Source: Actinomycetes bacterium
GTDB taxonomy: Bacteria > Actinomycetota > Actinomycetes > Actinomycetales > Microbacteriaceae
Reading direction: 5' to 3'
Assembly (NCBI GenBank): GCA_023457615.1
Contig: JAEWKY010000337.1
Coordinates: forward strand, 1-13,416
DNA length: 13,416 nt
Each line of letters opens with the position of its first letter. The stretch's first letter is position 1. A program made the position numbers and the translations under genes. Under the pieces are notes generated by a model, which was given only the letters and a program-made list of their open reading frames with translations, searched no databases and was not told the DNA's origin. This document shows positions 7,625 through 13,416 of this stretch, in pieces.

Positions 7625-8110
7625 GTGAACGAGCGCTCCCATTCAAACACCCTCGCGGGGTGGCGGGAATGGGTGCAGCTGCCGGGTGTGGGGATCCCCT
7701 GGATCAAGGCGAAGCTCGACACGGGCGCCCGCACCTCGTCGCTCCACGCCTACAAGATCAAGGTCTTCGAGCGCGACGGCGACGAGTGGGTGCGTTTCCG
7801 CGTGCGACCCTGGCAGGAGTCGTCCGACGACGAGACGCTCGTCGAGCTGCCCGTGCACGACCGACGTCGCGTGCGGTCGTCGTCGGGTCACGTCGAGGAG
7901 CGCGTCGTCGTGCGCATGCCGATCGTGCTCATCGGACGCGAGGTCGCCGCCGAGGTGACGCTCACCAATCGGGATGCGATGGGCTTCCGCATGCTCATCG
8001 GGCGCGAGGCGCTGCGCCGCGGGTTCGCCGTCGCGTCGGGGCGATCGTTCCTCGGCGGTCGCGCGCCTCGGGAGGTGCGCCGACGCAACCGAGGACGCAG
8101 CGATCCCTGA
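7625..8110 (+). CDS. RimK-associated retropepsin-like protease (RimB-like, 'ATP-dependent zinc protease' family)
   Basis: This 161-residue cytoplasmic protein belongs to the Pfam Zn_protease / retropepsin-like family. It carries the aspartic-protease signature DTGARTSSLHA (Asp32-Thr33-Gly34) after a short N-terminal strand. The C-terminal flap/core motif is MGFRMLIGREALRR at about 119-132, and the tail is basic. Family members are usually encoded beside rimK. In Pseudomonas the relative RimB removes the glutamate tails that RimK adds to S6 (established for that system). The head-to-head placement with rimK supports the same eraser role here, by inference. Translation starts at GTG 7625; the next in-frame alternatives would cut into the conserved AGWREWV start of the domain. 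Its 3' end is convergent with the AlkZ-like gene, leaving 14 bp and no clear terminator. Confidence 0.85.
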   Translation: MNERSHSNTLAGWREWVQLPGVGIPWIKAKLDTGARTSSLHAYKIKVFERDGDEWVRFRVRPWQESSDDETLVELPVHDRRRVRSSSGHVEERVVVRMPIVLIGREVAAEVTLTNRDAMGFRMLIGREALRRGFAVASGRSFLGGRAPREVRRRNRGRSDP

Positions 8111-8124
8111 CGCGCGCTCGGGCG

Positions 8125-9225
8125 TCACCCGCTCGTGACCTCGAGGGCGAACTCGCGATCGAGGAGTTCGCCCAGTCGGGCCGCCTCCGCGGCGAGACGC
8201 TCGCCGGGCACCGGCCCCGCCTGCTCGAACCAGAGCACCTCGAGGCGGCCCGTGACCGCCCTCCAGCTGCCGCTCACGACGCCGCCGCGCAGGACGAGGT
8301 TCGACCCCCTCGAGGCGACGGCCCGGCGGGCGGGCGGCACGACGCGTGGATCGGCGGTGCCGGGTCCGAGCACCCACGGGTCGTAGCCGGGCAGCAGCCG
8401 CACCTCGTCGCTCGGCGCGGTGCCGGCGATCGCGTCGACGTGCTCGGCCAGGCAGAGCGCGGCGCCCGCGTCGGTCTCGATCTCGACGAGCCGGCCTTCG
8501 AGCGAGCTCAGCCATCCGGTGAGCCGCCGTCCGCCGGCGCTCAGCCCCTCGCCGAACCGGTACTTCAGGTTCGAGACGGTGACCGGGCCGTACGACCCGA
8601 CGTACGTGACGAGGGCACGCGGTCCGGCCTCGTCGAGGTCGGGGATGCCGTTCCAGCCCGGCACGCCGTCCAGCGAACGGAAGGTGGGGGCACCGTCACG
8701 CGTCGGGCCGAGGGAGAGATCGCCCTGCCAGGCGAACGGCTTGAGGAAGGTCTGCGAACCGGATCGCAGCGCCTCACCCAGGTGCACGAACGCGGAATCG
8801 GCCGTGACGGCGGCGACGAGTTCGTCGCGCGTGAGCGGTCCGTCGGCGAGAGCGTCTCGCACGAGCGCGCGGAGCGGCTTCCACGCCTCGGGGCTGAGGC
8901 CGTAGAAGCTCTGCCAGTCGGGGAGCTCCCACTGCCGCTGGGACCCGCGGAGCGCGAGCAGATCCGCGGCGGCCCGCGGCGTGACGAGGTGGGTGGCGCC
9001 CCCGAACAGGTAGGTCTTGAGGATGCGCCCCTCGTCGAGCGCCCTCGCCACGGCACCTGCGTCGGCGCGGGCGCGTCGAGTTCCGACGGCGAGCTCGACG
9101 TCACCGGTGCCCGCCTGGAGAGAGACGACCCCCTCGACCGCCGCCTCGACGGACGCTGCGGGGAACCGCCCGAGGAAATGGCGCTCGAGACGCCACGCGA
9201 GCGCGCGCGACCACGGGATGACCAT
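8125..9225 (-). CDS. AlkZ-like winged-helix DNA-binding protein (HTH_42 family)
   Basis: This 366-residue protein matches the winged-helix DNA-binding domain family that includes the DNA glycosylase AlkZ. Visible family features are the Arg-rich N-terminal helix, the LQA motif at 36-38, GGATHLVTPRA near residue 75, a central winged-helix region with TRDELVAAV, and the C-terminal LLPGYDPWVLGPG and LVLRGGVVSGSWR blocks. AlkZ enzymes excise bulky alkylated or cross-linked bases using a Gln-x-Gln pair. Here the pair reads Gln37-Ala38-Gly39, so the second catalytic Gln is missing. It may therefore be inactive, weakly active, or use another residue. ATG 9225 follows TAGCGT by 6 bases, a typical leaderless arrangement. 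No biosynthetic cluster adjoins it, so a self-resistance role is not supported by context. Confidence 0.75.
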   Translation of the reverse strand: MVIPWSRALAWRLERHFLGRFPAASVEAAVEGVVSLQAGTGDVELAVGTRRARADAGAVARALDEGRILKTYLFGGATHLVTPRAAADLLALRGSQRQWELPDWQSFYGLSPEAWKPLRALVRDALADGPLTRDELVAAVTADSAFVHLGEALRSGSQTFLKPFAWQGDLSLGPTRDGAPTFRSLDGVPGWNGIPDLDEAGPRALVTYVGSYGPVTVSNLKYRFGEGLSAGGRRLTGWLSSLEGRLVEIETDAGAALCLAEHVDAIAGTAPSDEVRLLPGYDPWVLGPGTADPRVVPPARRAVASRGSNLVLRGGVVSGSWRAVTGRLEVLWFEQAGPVPGERLAAEAARLGELLDREFALEVTSG

Positions 9226-9231
9226 GTCCGC

Positions 9232-9237
9232 ACGCTA
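9232..9237 (-). promoter_or_regulatory. -10 element for the AlkZ-like gene, leaderless type
   Basis: On the minus strand TAGCGT is followed by 6 bases and then the ATG. The TANNNT hexamer and this spacing are the usual signature of leaderless actinobacterial transcripts. No Shine-Dalgarno is present, which agrees. Confidence 0.45.
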
Positions 9238-9250
9238 GCGCCCGCCCACG

Positions 9251-9270
9251 GCTCGGCTCGGCTCGGCTCG
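9251..9270. repeat. Pentanucleotide tandem repeat (GCTCG)x4
   Basis: Four perfect copies of gctcg are followed by a broken fifth (gctg). They lie in the 66-bp divergent gap between the AlkZ-like gene and the rhomboid gene, and they overlap where the rhomboid -35 and spacer would fall. Confidence 0.9.
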
Positions 9271-9279
9271 GCTGTGCGA

Positions 9280-9285
9280 GAGAAT
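9280..9285 (+). promoter_or_regulatory. Possible -10 element for the rhomboid gene
   Basis: GAGAAT matches four of the six TATAAT positions and ends 6 bases before the GTG start, which suits leaderless transcription. A 17-base spacer would put the -35 at 9257-9262, inside the GCTCG repeat. The -35 itself is not recognisable. Confidence 0.4.
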
Positions 9286-9291
9286 CGGAAC

Positions 9292-10194
9292 GTGAGCGAC
9301 GCGAACGCGACCGAGGCCCCGCCGAGCTGCTACCGGCATCCCGGCCGCGCGACGTACATCTCGTGCCAGCGCTGCGGGCGGCCGATCTGCCCCGACTGCC
9401 AGAATCAGGCGGCCGTCGGCGTGCAGTGCCCCGAGTGCGTCCGCGGGGCGCAGACCCCGGCCGTGCGCCGCGCGGGCAGCTGGACCCAGGCGCTCCGGCC
9501 GCGGCGCTCGGTCGTCACGTTCGTGCTCATGGGCGTCATCGCGCTCGTCTACGCGGGCCAGTGGCTCACCGGCCAGTGGCTCACGGGGGCGTGGGTGCTC
9601 GCCGCCCAGGTGGTCGGGGCGGAACCCTGGCGGCTCATCACGTCGACGTTCCTCCACTCGCCGGCCAGCTTCATCCACATCGTCTTCAACCTCTATGCGC
9701 TCTACGCGCTCGGACCGGCGCTCGAGGCCTTCCTCGGCCGCGCGCGGTTCCTCGCGCTCTACCTCGTGGCGGGGCTCGGCGGCTCGATCGGCGTGCTGGC
9801 CGTGTACGAGCTCTTCCTCGTGACCGGCGGTGCGCTCGCCCAGGCGACGGGCGGCTTCCTCACGCCGAGCCTTCTCGTGCTCGGCGCCTCCGGCGCGGTG
9901 TTCGGGCTCATGGGCGCCTACCTCCCGCTGCGCAGGGCGATCGGCGTCAACATCGGGCAGCTCGCGATCGTGCTCGGCATCAACGTCGTGATCGGCTTCG
10001 TCGCGACCGGCATCGCGTGGGAGGCGCACGTCGGCGGTCTCGCGGTCGGGGCGGCCATCGGCGCCGTCTACCTGCGCACCCGTCGTCCCGCGCAGCGGCG
10101 CGCGCAGGTGCTCGGCGTCGCCGGCATCGCCGTCGCGCTGCTCGTGGTCTTCGGGCTGTTCGTGCTCTCCGCGCCCGGCGCCTACGGCCTCTAG
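9292..10194 (+). CDS. Rhomboid family intramembrane serine protease with N-terminal B-box zinc finger
   Basis: This 300-residue protein starts with a cytoplasmic B-box-like zinc finger: Cys13, His16, Cys25, Cys28, Cys33, Cys36, Cys46 and Cys49 are all in place. A basic linker leads to the membrane domain from about residue 73. The rhomboid core is complete: WRLITSTFLHS at 113-123, HIVFN at 129-133 with the conserved His and Asn, the catalytic Ser200 in GASGAVFG, and the catalytic His246 in EAHVGGL. A seventh hydrophobic segment (about 274-294) closes the C terminus. The family cleaves substrates within or near the membrane; the substrate is unknown. GTG 9292 was chosen because it precedes the zinc finger and follows a leaderless-type -10; the frame further upstream is spurious. 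Residues 89-98 contain a duplicated GQWLT. Confidence 0.92.
   Translation: MSDANATEAPPSCYRHPGRATYISCQRCGRPICPDCQNQAAVGVQCPECVRGAQTPAVRRAGSWTQALRPRRSVVTFVLMGVIALVYAGQWLTGQWLTGAWVLAAQVVGAEPWRLITSTFLHSPASFIHIVFNLYALYALGPALEAFLGRARFLALYLVAGLGGSIGVLAVYELFLVTGGALAQATGGFLTPSLLVLGASGAVFGLMGAYLPLRRAIGVNIGQLAIVLGINVVIGFVATGIAWEAHVGGLAVGAAIGAVYLRTRRPAQRRAQVLGVAGIAVALLVVFGLFVLSAPGAYGL
9556..9585 (+). repeat. 15-bp tandem duplication inside the rhomboid gene
   Basis: Two adjacent copies of ggccagtggctcacc/g differ only at the last base. They encode GQWLT-GQWLT at the end of the first membrane helix and start of the following loop. The near identity points to a recent in-frame duplication. Confidence 0.85.
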
Positions 10195-10224
10195 CCCTCC
10201 GAGAGAAGGGCGGCTCGGGAGCCG
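10195..10224. terminator. Weak bidirectional hairpins between convergent genes
   Basis: The 47-bp gap between the rhomboid stop and the lipoprotein stop holds CGGCT-cggg-AGCCG at 10211-10224, preceded by a shorter CCCT/AGGG pair at 10195-10210. Neither has a T tract. Their position between converging genes suggests a shared terminator. Confidence 0.35.
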
Positions 10225-10241
10225 ACCGATCCGGGTCTGCG

Positions 10242-10640
10242 TCAATCCCAGACGAGGAAACGATCGCCCTCGTCGACGACGCTCCAGTCGCCGCAGCTCC
10301 ACCCCTCGCGCGGCAGCTCCTCGGTCGACCACCAGCCCGGCACGGGCGTGGGGTCGCCCGCGACGGCGCCCTCCTCGCAGTACTCGGCGGTGAGGCCGCC
10401 CTCCGACGTGAACGCCATCACCTGCCCCTCGTCGAGGGTGTTGTAGGCGAGACGGATGCCGCGCGCGTCGTCGGGCACGAGGTCCGGGATGCGGACGGCG
10501 TCGCTCGACTCGTTCGCCTTCTCGAGGTTCGGGTACATCGTGTCCGCGACGGAGTTGATGCCGAGCGCCTGGCAGCCGGCGAGGAGCGGGACGACGAGCG
10601 CGAGGGCGACGGCGGGCAGGAGGCGACGGCGGGAGATCAT
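10242..10640 (-). CDS. Small predicted lipoprotein of unknown function
   Basis: This 132-residue protein has a clear lipoprotein signal: MISRRR, a hydrophobic core at 7-20, and lipobox LAGC with Cys23. The mature part is acidic and Trp-rich (PGWWSTEELPREGWSCGDW). It has just two further cysteines, Cys88 and Cys116, which could form a disulfide outside the membrane. The sequence VRIPDLVPDDARGIRLAY followed by an acidic GQVMAF/YCEEG segment suggests a small beta fold. I do not recognise a named family. The ATG at 10640 lacks well-placed ribosome binding bases and sits in the loop of a short hairpin. It lies on the same strand as tRNA-Gln but beyond a strong terminator, so it is likely transcribed on its own. 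Confidence 0.8.
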   Translation of the reverse strand: MISRRRLLPAVALALVVPLLAGCQALGINSVADTMYPNLEKANESSDAVRIPDLVPDDARGIRLAYNTLDEGQVMAFTSEGGLTAEYCEEGAVAGDPTPVPGWWSTEELPREGWSCGDWSVVDEGDRFLVWD

Positions 10641-10747
10641 GCTCCCAGCGAACCGCCCGAGCGGTCGGGACGGCGTCGGCCCGGGGGCGGATCGGCGTCA
10701 GCACGCAGGAGGATCGGCGGCGGCCGGAATCATCCCCGAGACGGGAG

Positions 10748-10770
10748 AACCCCCGGAGATCCCGGGGGTT
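10748..10770 (-). terminator. Strong intrinsic-type hairpin downstream of tRNA-Gln
   Basis: A perfect 9-bp inverted repeat (AACCCCCGG / CCGGGGGTT) encloses a 5-base loop. It starts 9 bases after the tRNA 3' end. The U tract is minimal, as is common in high-GC genomes. It should end the gltX/tRNA-Gln transcript. Confidence 0.7.
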
Positions 10771-10778
10771 TCGACGAG

Positions 10779-10850
10779 CTGGGGTACCTGGACTCGAACC
10801 AAGAACAACTGAACCAGAATCAGCCGTGTTGCCAATTACACCATACCCCA
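10779..10850 (-). tRNA. tRNA-Gln, anticodon CUG
   Basis: Read on the minus strand, the 72 bases fold as a complete cloverleaf. The acceptor stem is TGGGGTA/TACCCCA. The D arm is GTGT/ACAC. The anticodon stem is GCTGA/TCAGT with loop TTCTGGT, giving anticodon CUG. The T stem is CTTGG/CCAGG with loop TTCGAGT. The discriminator base is G, as in glutamine tRNAs. CCA is not encoded. It decodes CAG, the dominant Gln codon in a GC-rich genome. The gene follows gltX on the same strand by 66 bp. Confidence 0.95.
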
Positions 10851-10881
10851 AGGCGCCGACCGAGGGCCGGGCCGACTGACA

Positions 10882-10887
10882 ACTCTA
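10882..10887 (-). promoter_or_regulatory. Possible -10 element for tRNA-Gln
   Basis: On the minus strand TAGAGT lies 31 bases before the tRNA 5' end, in the gap after gltX. Transcription would begin near 10875 and leave a leader of about 25 bases for RNase P. A TGCCGA 18 bases upstream is only a weak -35. Co-transcription with gltX is the alternative. Confidence 0.45.
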
Positions 10888-10916
10888 CCGTACGCGGGGC
10901 GCCCCTCGGCACCGCC

Positions 10917-12410
10917 TCAGAGGGTCGCGCGGAACCGCTCGAGCCGCGCGAGCGTCGCGTCCTTGTCGAGGATCTCCATCGACTCGAAGAGCGGCGGCGA
11001 GATGCGGCGACCGGAGATCGCGGTGCGCAGCGGACCGAAGGCGTCGCGCGGCTTGAGGCCCGCGCCGTCGATGAGCTCGGCCCGCAGCGCCTCCTCGATC
11101 GCGGCCGTCGAGAAGTCGTCGAGCCGCTCGAGCGCGGCGTACGAGGCGTCGAGCACGAGCCGCGCCTGGTCGACGTCCTTCGGCAGGGCATCCGCGTCGT
11201 ACGCGAGCGCGTCGGAGGGCGTGAAGAGGAAGGCGAGCAGCCCCGGCGCCTCGGAGAGCACCGTCATGCGCTCCTGCACGAGCGGGGCCGCCTCGCGCAG
11301 GATCGCGGCCTCGGCGGCGGTCGGCGGGTCGGACACGAGCCCCGCGAGATACGGCACGAGGCGCTGCTCGAACTCGGCGGGCGCGAGCATCCGGATGTGG
11401 TCGCCGTTGATCGCGTCGGCCTTCTTCTGGTCGAAGCGCGCCGGGTTCGGGTTCACGTCGCGGATGTCGAACGCGGCGACGAACTCCTCCTGCGTGAAGA
11501 CGTCGCGGTCGGCGGCGATCGACCAGCCGAGCAGCGCGAGGTAGTTGAGCAGCCCCTCGGGGATGAAGCCGCGCTCGCGATGCGCGAAGAGGCTCGACTC
11601 GGGGTCGCGCTTGGAGAGCTTCTTCGAGCCCTCGCCGTAGACGAGCGGCATGTGCGCGTACTGCGGGATGAAGTCGGTGACACCGATCTCGATGAGCGCG
11701 AGGTAGAGCGCGATCTGCCGTGGCGTCGACGAGAGGATGTCCTCGCCGCGGAACACGTGCGTCACGCCCATGAGCGCGTCGTCGACCGGGTTCACGAACG
11801 TGTAGAGCGGAGCGCCGTTCGGACGCACGACGACGAAGTCGGTGAACGATCCCGCCGGGAAGGTGATCTCGCCGCGGATGAGGTCGTGGAACGAGAGGTC
11901 GGTGTCGGGCACGCGCAGCCGCAGGCTGGGAGAACGGCCCTCGGCCCGGAACGCCGCGCGCTCCTCCTCGGTGAGGGCGCGCTCGAAGTTGTCGTAGCCC
12001 TGGCGCGGATCGCGGCCGTTCGCGACGTTGCGGGCCTCCATCTCCTCGGGCGTGACGTAGCTCTCGTAGAGGAGCCCGGCATCCTTCAGTCGCTCGACGA
12101 GCCCGAGGTAGATGTCGGTGCGCTGCGACTGCCGGTAGGGCTCGTGCGGGCCGCCCTTCTCGACGCCCTCGTCCCAGTCGATGCCCAGCCAGGTGAGCGC
12201 GTCGATGAGCTGCAGGTAGCTCTCCTCGCTGTCGCGGGCGGCATCCGTGTCCTCGATGCGGAACACCATCTTCCCGCCGGCGTGCCGCGCGTACGCCCAG
12301 TTGAAGAGCGCGGTGCGCACCATGCCGACGTGCGGGGTGCCGGTGGGCGACGGGCAGAAGCGGACGCGCACGTCGGCGCCCGTGGCGGTGGAGAACGGAA
12401 GCGAGGACAT
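10917..12410 (-). CDS. gltX: Glutamate--tRNA ligase
   Basis: This 497-residue class I synthetase has the expected length. It carries the HIGH-type signature in PSPTGTPHVGM (HVGM at 27-30) and the KMSKS-type loop GSKKLSKRD (KLSKR at 264-268). Other conserved blocks are FRIEDTD (50-56), VNPVDDALMGVTHVFRGEDI (206-225), and the C-terminal helical anticodon-binding region. The segment YESYVTPEEM at about 115-124 lacks the CxC zinc ligands known from E. coli GltX, so a zinc site is not expected. It charges tRNA-Glu, and in bacteria lacking glutaminyl-tRNA synthetase also tRNA-Gln, for later amidation by GatCAB. ATG 12410 lies 11 bp after the MFS stop and is preceded by CGGAG, so the two genes look co-transcribed. 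Confidence 0.96.
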   Translation of the reverse strand: MSSLPFSTATGADVRVRFCPSPTGTPHVGMVRTALFNWAYARHAGGKMVFRIEDTDAARDSEESYLQLIDALTWLGIDWDEGVEKGGPHEPYRQSQRTDIYLGLVERLKDAGLLYESYVTPEEMEARNVANGRDPRQGYDNFERALTEEERAAFRAEGRSPSLRLRVPDTDLSFHDLIRGEITFPAGSFTDFVVVRPNGAPLYTFVNPVDDALMGVTHVFRGEDILSSTPRQIALYLALIEIGVTDFIPQYAHMPLVYGEGSKKLSKRDPESSLFAHRERGFIPEGLLNYLALLGWSIAADRDVFTQEEFVAAFDIRDVNPNPARFDQKKADAINGDHIRMLAPAEFEQRLVPYLAGLVSDPPTAAEAAILREAAPLVQERMTVLSEAPGLLAFLFTPSDALAYDADALPKDVDQARLVLDASYAALERLDDFSTAAIEEALRAELIDGAGLKPRDAFGPLRTAISGRRISPPLFESMEILDKDATLARLERFRATL

Positions 12411-12421
12411 CGGCTCCGAGC

Positions 12422-13416
12422 TTAGGCCGCGAGCGGTCGGCGGCCGGCCGTGCGCAGGGCGAGGGCCGCGAGCACGACGGCGACGAGCGCCATCGCGACG
12501 AACGACAGCCCCGCGTAGCCGATCGCGGCGAGCAGCACCCCCGAGAGCGCGGCGCCGACCCCTCCCGCGAGGCTCATCGCGAGGTCGGCGCGGCCCTGCA
12601 CGATCGTGCGGCGCACGGGCTCGGCGCTGTCGGTCACGAGACCGGAGGCCGAGACGGTCGAGGCGCTCCACCCGAGCCCGAGCAGGATGAGGCCCGCGAG
12701 CACCCAGCCCGACGACTCGGCGCCGAACGACGTGCAGAGGAGGGCCGCGAGCAGCATCCCCTGCCCGAGGCCGATGACGGGCTCGCGCCCGAGCCGGTCG
12801 GAGAGGATGCCCCACAGCGGCGAGAGCCCGTACATGCCCGCCACGTGGAGGCTGATCGTGAGGCCGACGATCACGAGCGTTGCGCCGTGGTCGACGAGGT
12901 GCACGGGCGTCATCGCCATGACCGACGCCATCGTCGCGTGGCTGAGCGCGAGGGTCAGGATGCCGGTGAGCACGCCGTTCCGATCGGCGGCGCGCGCCGC
13001 GACGGCCGGGACGCCGCGCTCCACCCCCAGCCGCTCGGCCGTCTTCAGCGGATCGGGACGCAGCGCGAAGCGATAGATCGCGACCGCGACGAGCTGGGCC
13101 GCGAGCGCGAACACGAAGACCCCCGAGAGCGCCGGCAGCCCGATCGCGAGGCCGAGCACGTCGCCCGGTCCGATGAGGTTCGGGCCGAGCACGGCGCCGA
13201 GCGTCGTCGACCAGACGACGATCGCGAGGTCGCGGCCTCGGCGGTGCGGAGCGGAGAGGTCGGTCGCGGCGAACCGCGACTGGAGGTTGACGGCGGTTCC
13301 GACACCGAGCATCGCCATCGCCGCGAGGAAGAGCGGGAAGAGCCCGAGGGCGTTGGCGGCGAGACCGAGCACGGCGCCCGCGGCGGCGATGCCCGCGCCG
13401 GTCGCGAGCGCCGGGG
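12422..13416 (-). CDS. MFS transporter, 5' end beyond the window
   Basis: The frame is open from the window edge to a TAA at 12422 and gives 330 visible residues, so about 60-90 N-terminal residues (the first one or two helices) are missing. About ten hydrophobic segments remain. A major facilitator motif-A-like loop, GILSDRLGREP, lies near 12783-12815 between the later helices, and a Lys/Arg-rich central cytoplasmic loop (RPDPLKTAERLG) separates the two halves. This resembles drug/H+ antiporter-like exporters of the major facilitator superfamily. The internal GTG at 13372 is not the true start, since the reading frame and its hydrophobic character continue upstream. The gene ends 11 bp before gltX; substrate unknown. 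Confidence 0.88.
   Translation of the reverse strand, partial: PALATGAGIAAAGAVLGLAANALGLFPLFLAAMAMLGVGTAVNLQSRFAATDLSAPHRRGRDLAIVVWSTTLGAVLGPNLIGPGDVLGLAIGLPALSGVFVFALAAQLVAVAIYRFALRPDPLKTAERLGVERGVPAVAARAADRNGVLTGILTLALSHATMASVMAMTPVHLVDHGATLVIVGLTISLHVAGMYGLSPLWGILSDRLGREPVIGLGQGMLLAALLCTSFGAESSGWVLAGLILLGLGWSASTVSASGLVTDSAEPVRRTIVQGRADLAMSLAGGVGAALSGVLLAAIGYAGLSFVAMALVAVVLAALALRTAGRRPLAA

Noticed and set aside
8125..9225. AlkZ-like gene as a self-resistance marker for a genotoxin cluster
   Set aside because: The neighbours are housekeeping-type genes (rimK partner, rhomboid). No biosynthetic genes are visible, so context does not support it.
9363..12425. A 1020-codon plus-strand open frame through the lipoprotein, tRNA-Gln and gltX
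   Set aside because: It runs antisense to clearly identified genes and across a tRNA. The translation is Arg/Gly/Ala/Glu-rich noise without domains. Long shadow frames are expected at this GC content.

Overview
The window comes from a very GC-rich actinobacterium, probably of the Microbacteriaceae type. This is inferred from several traits: a GC-saturated third codon position with long spurious antisense frames, GTG starts, genes that look leaderless, a surface protein with CshA-type and DUF7507 repeats, a B-box rhomboid, and a glutamyl-tRNA synthetase next to a tRNA-Gln gene. No mobile element, CRISPR array or rRNA was seen.

Layout. 1-2154 (minus) is the 5' part of a large secreted repeat protein whose 3' end is lost in a G/C homopolymer at the window edge. 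2210-6322 (minus) is a compact four-gene sugar operon: lipoprotein solute-binding protein, two ABC permeases, then a GH130-family mannoside phosphorylase/mannosidase. Two of its junctions are 4-bp ATGA overlaps. It carries no ABC ATPase and no regulator. 6405-7598 (minus) encodes a RimK-type glutamate ligase with an extra C-terminal RCK_C domain. Head to head with it, only 26 bp away, lies a retropepsin-like RimK-associated (RimB-like) protease at 7625-8110 (plus). 8125-9225 (minus) is an AlkZ-like winged-helix protein with an altered catalytic motif. 9292-10194 (plus) is a rhomboid protease with an N-terminal B-box zinc finger, convergent with a small lipoprotein at 10242-10640 (minus). A strong hairpin, tRNA-Gln(CUG), gltX and a 5'-truncated MFS exporter fill the rest, all on the minus strand.

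How the parts fit. The sugar operon should import a manno-oligosaccharide-like substrate and cleave it in the cytoplasm, using an ATPase encoded elsewhere. RimK and the divergent protease form a plausible writer/eraser pair for glutamate tails on ribosomal protein S6. The RCK_C fusion suggests that a small ligand controls the writer, and this is the most interesting point in the window. gltX and tRNA-Gln are functionally connected if this organism makes Gln-tRNA by the indirect Glu-tRNA(Gln)/GatCAB route, as most actinobacteria do. The rest is ordinary chromosomal content. I see no clear novel multi-gene system beyond the RimK/protease arrangement.
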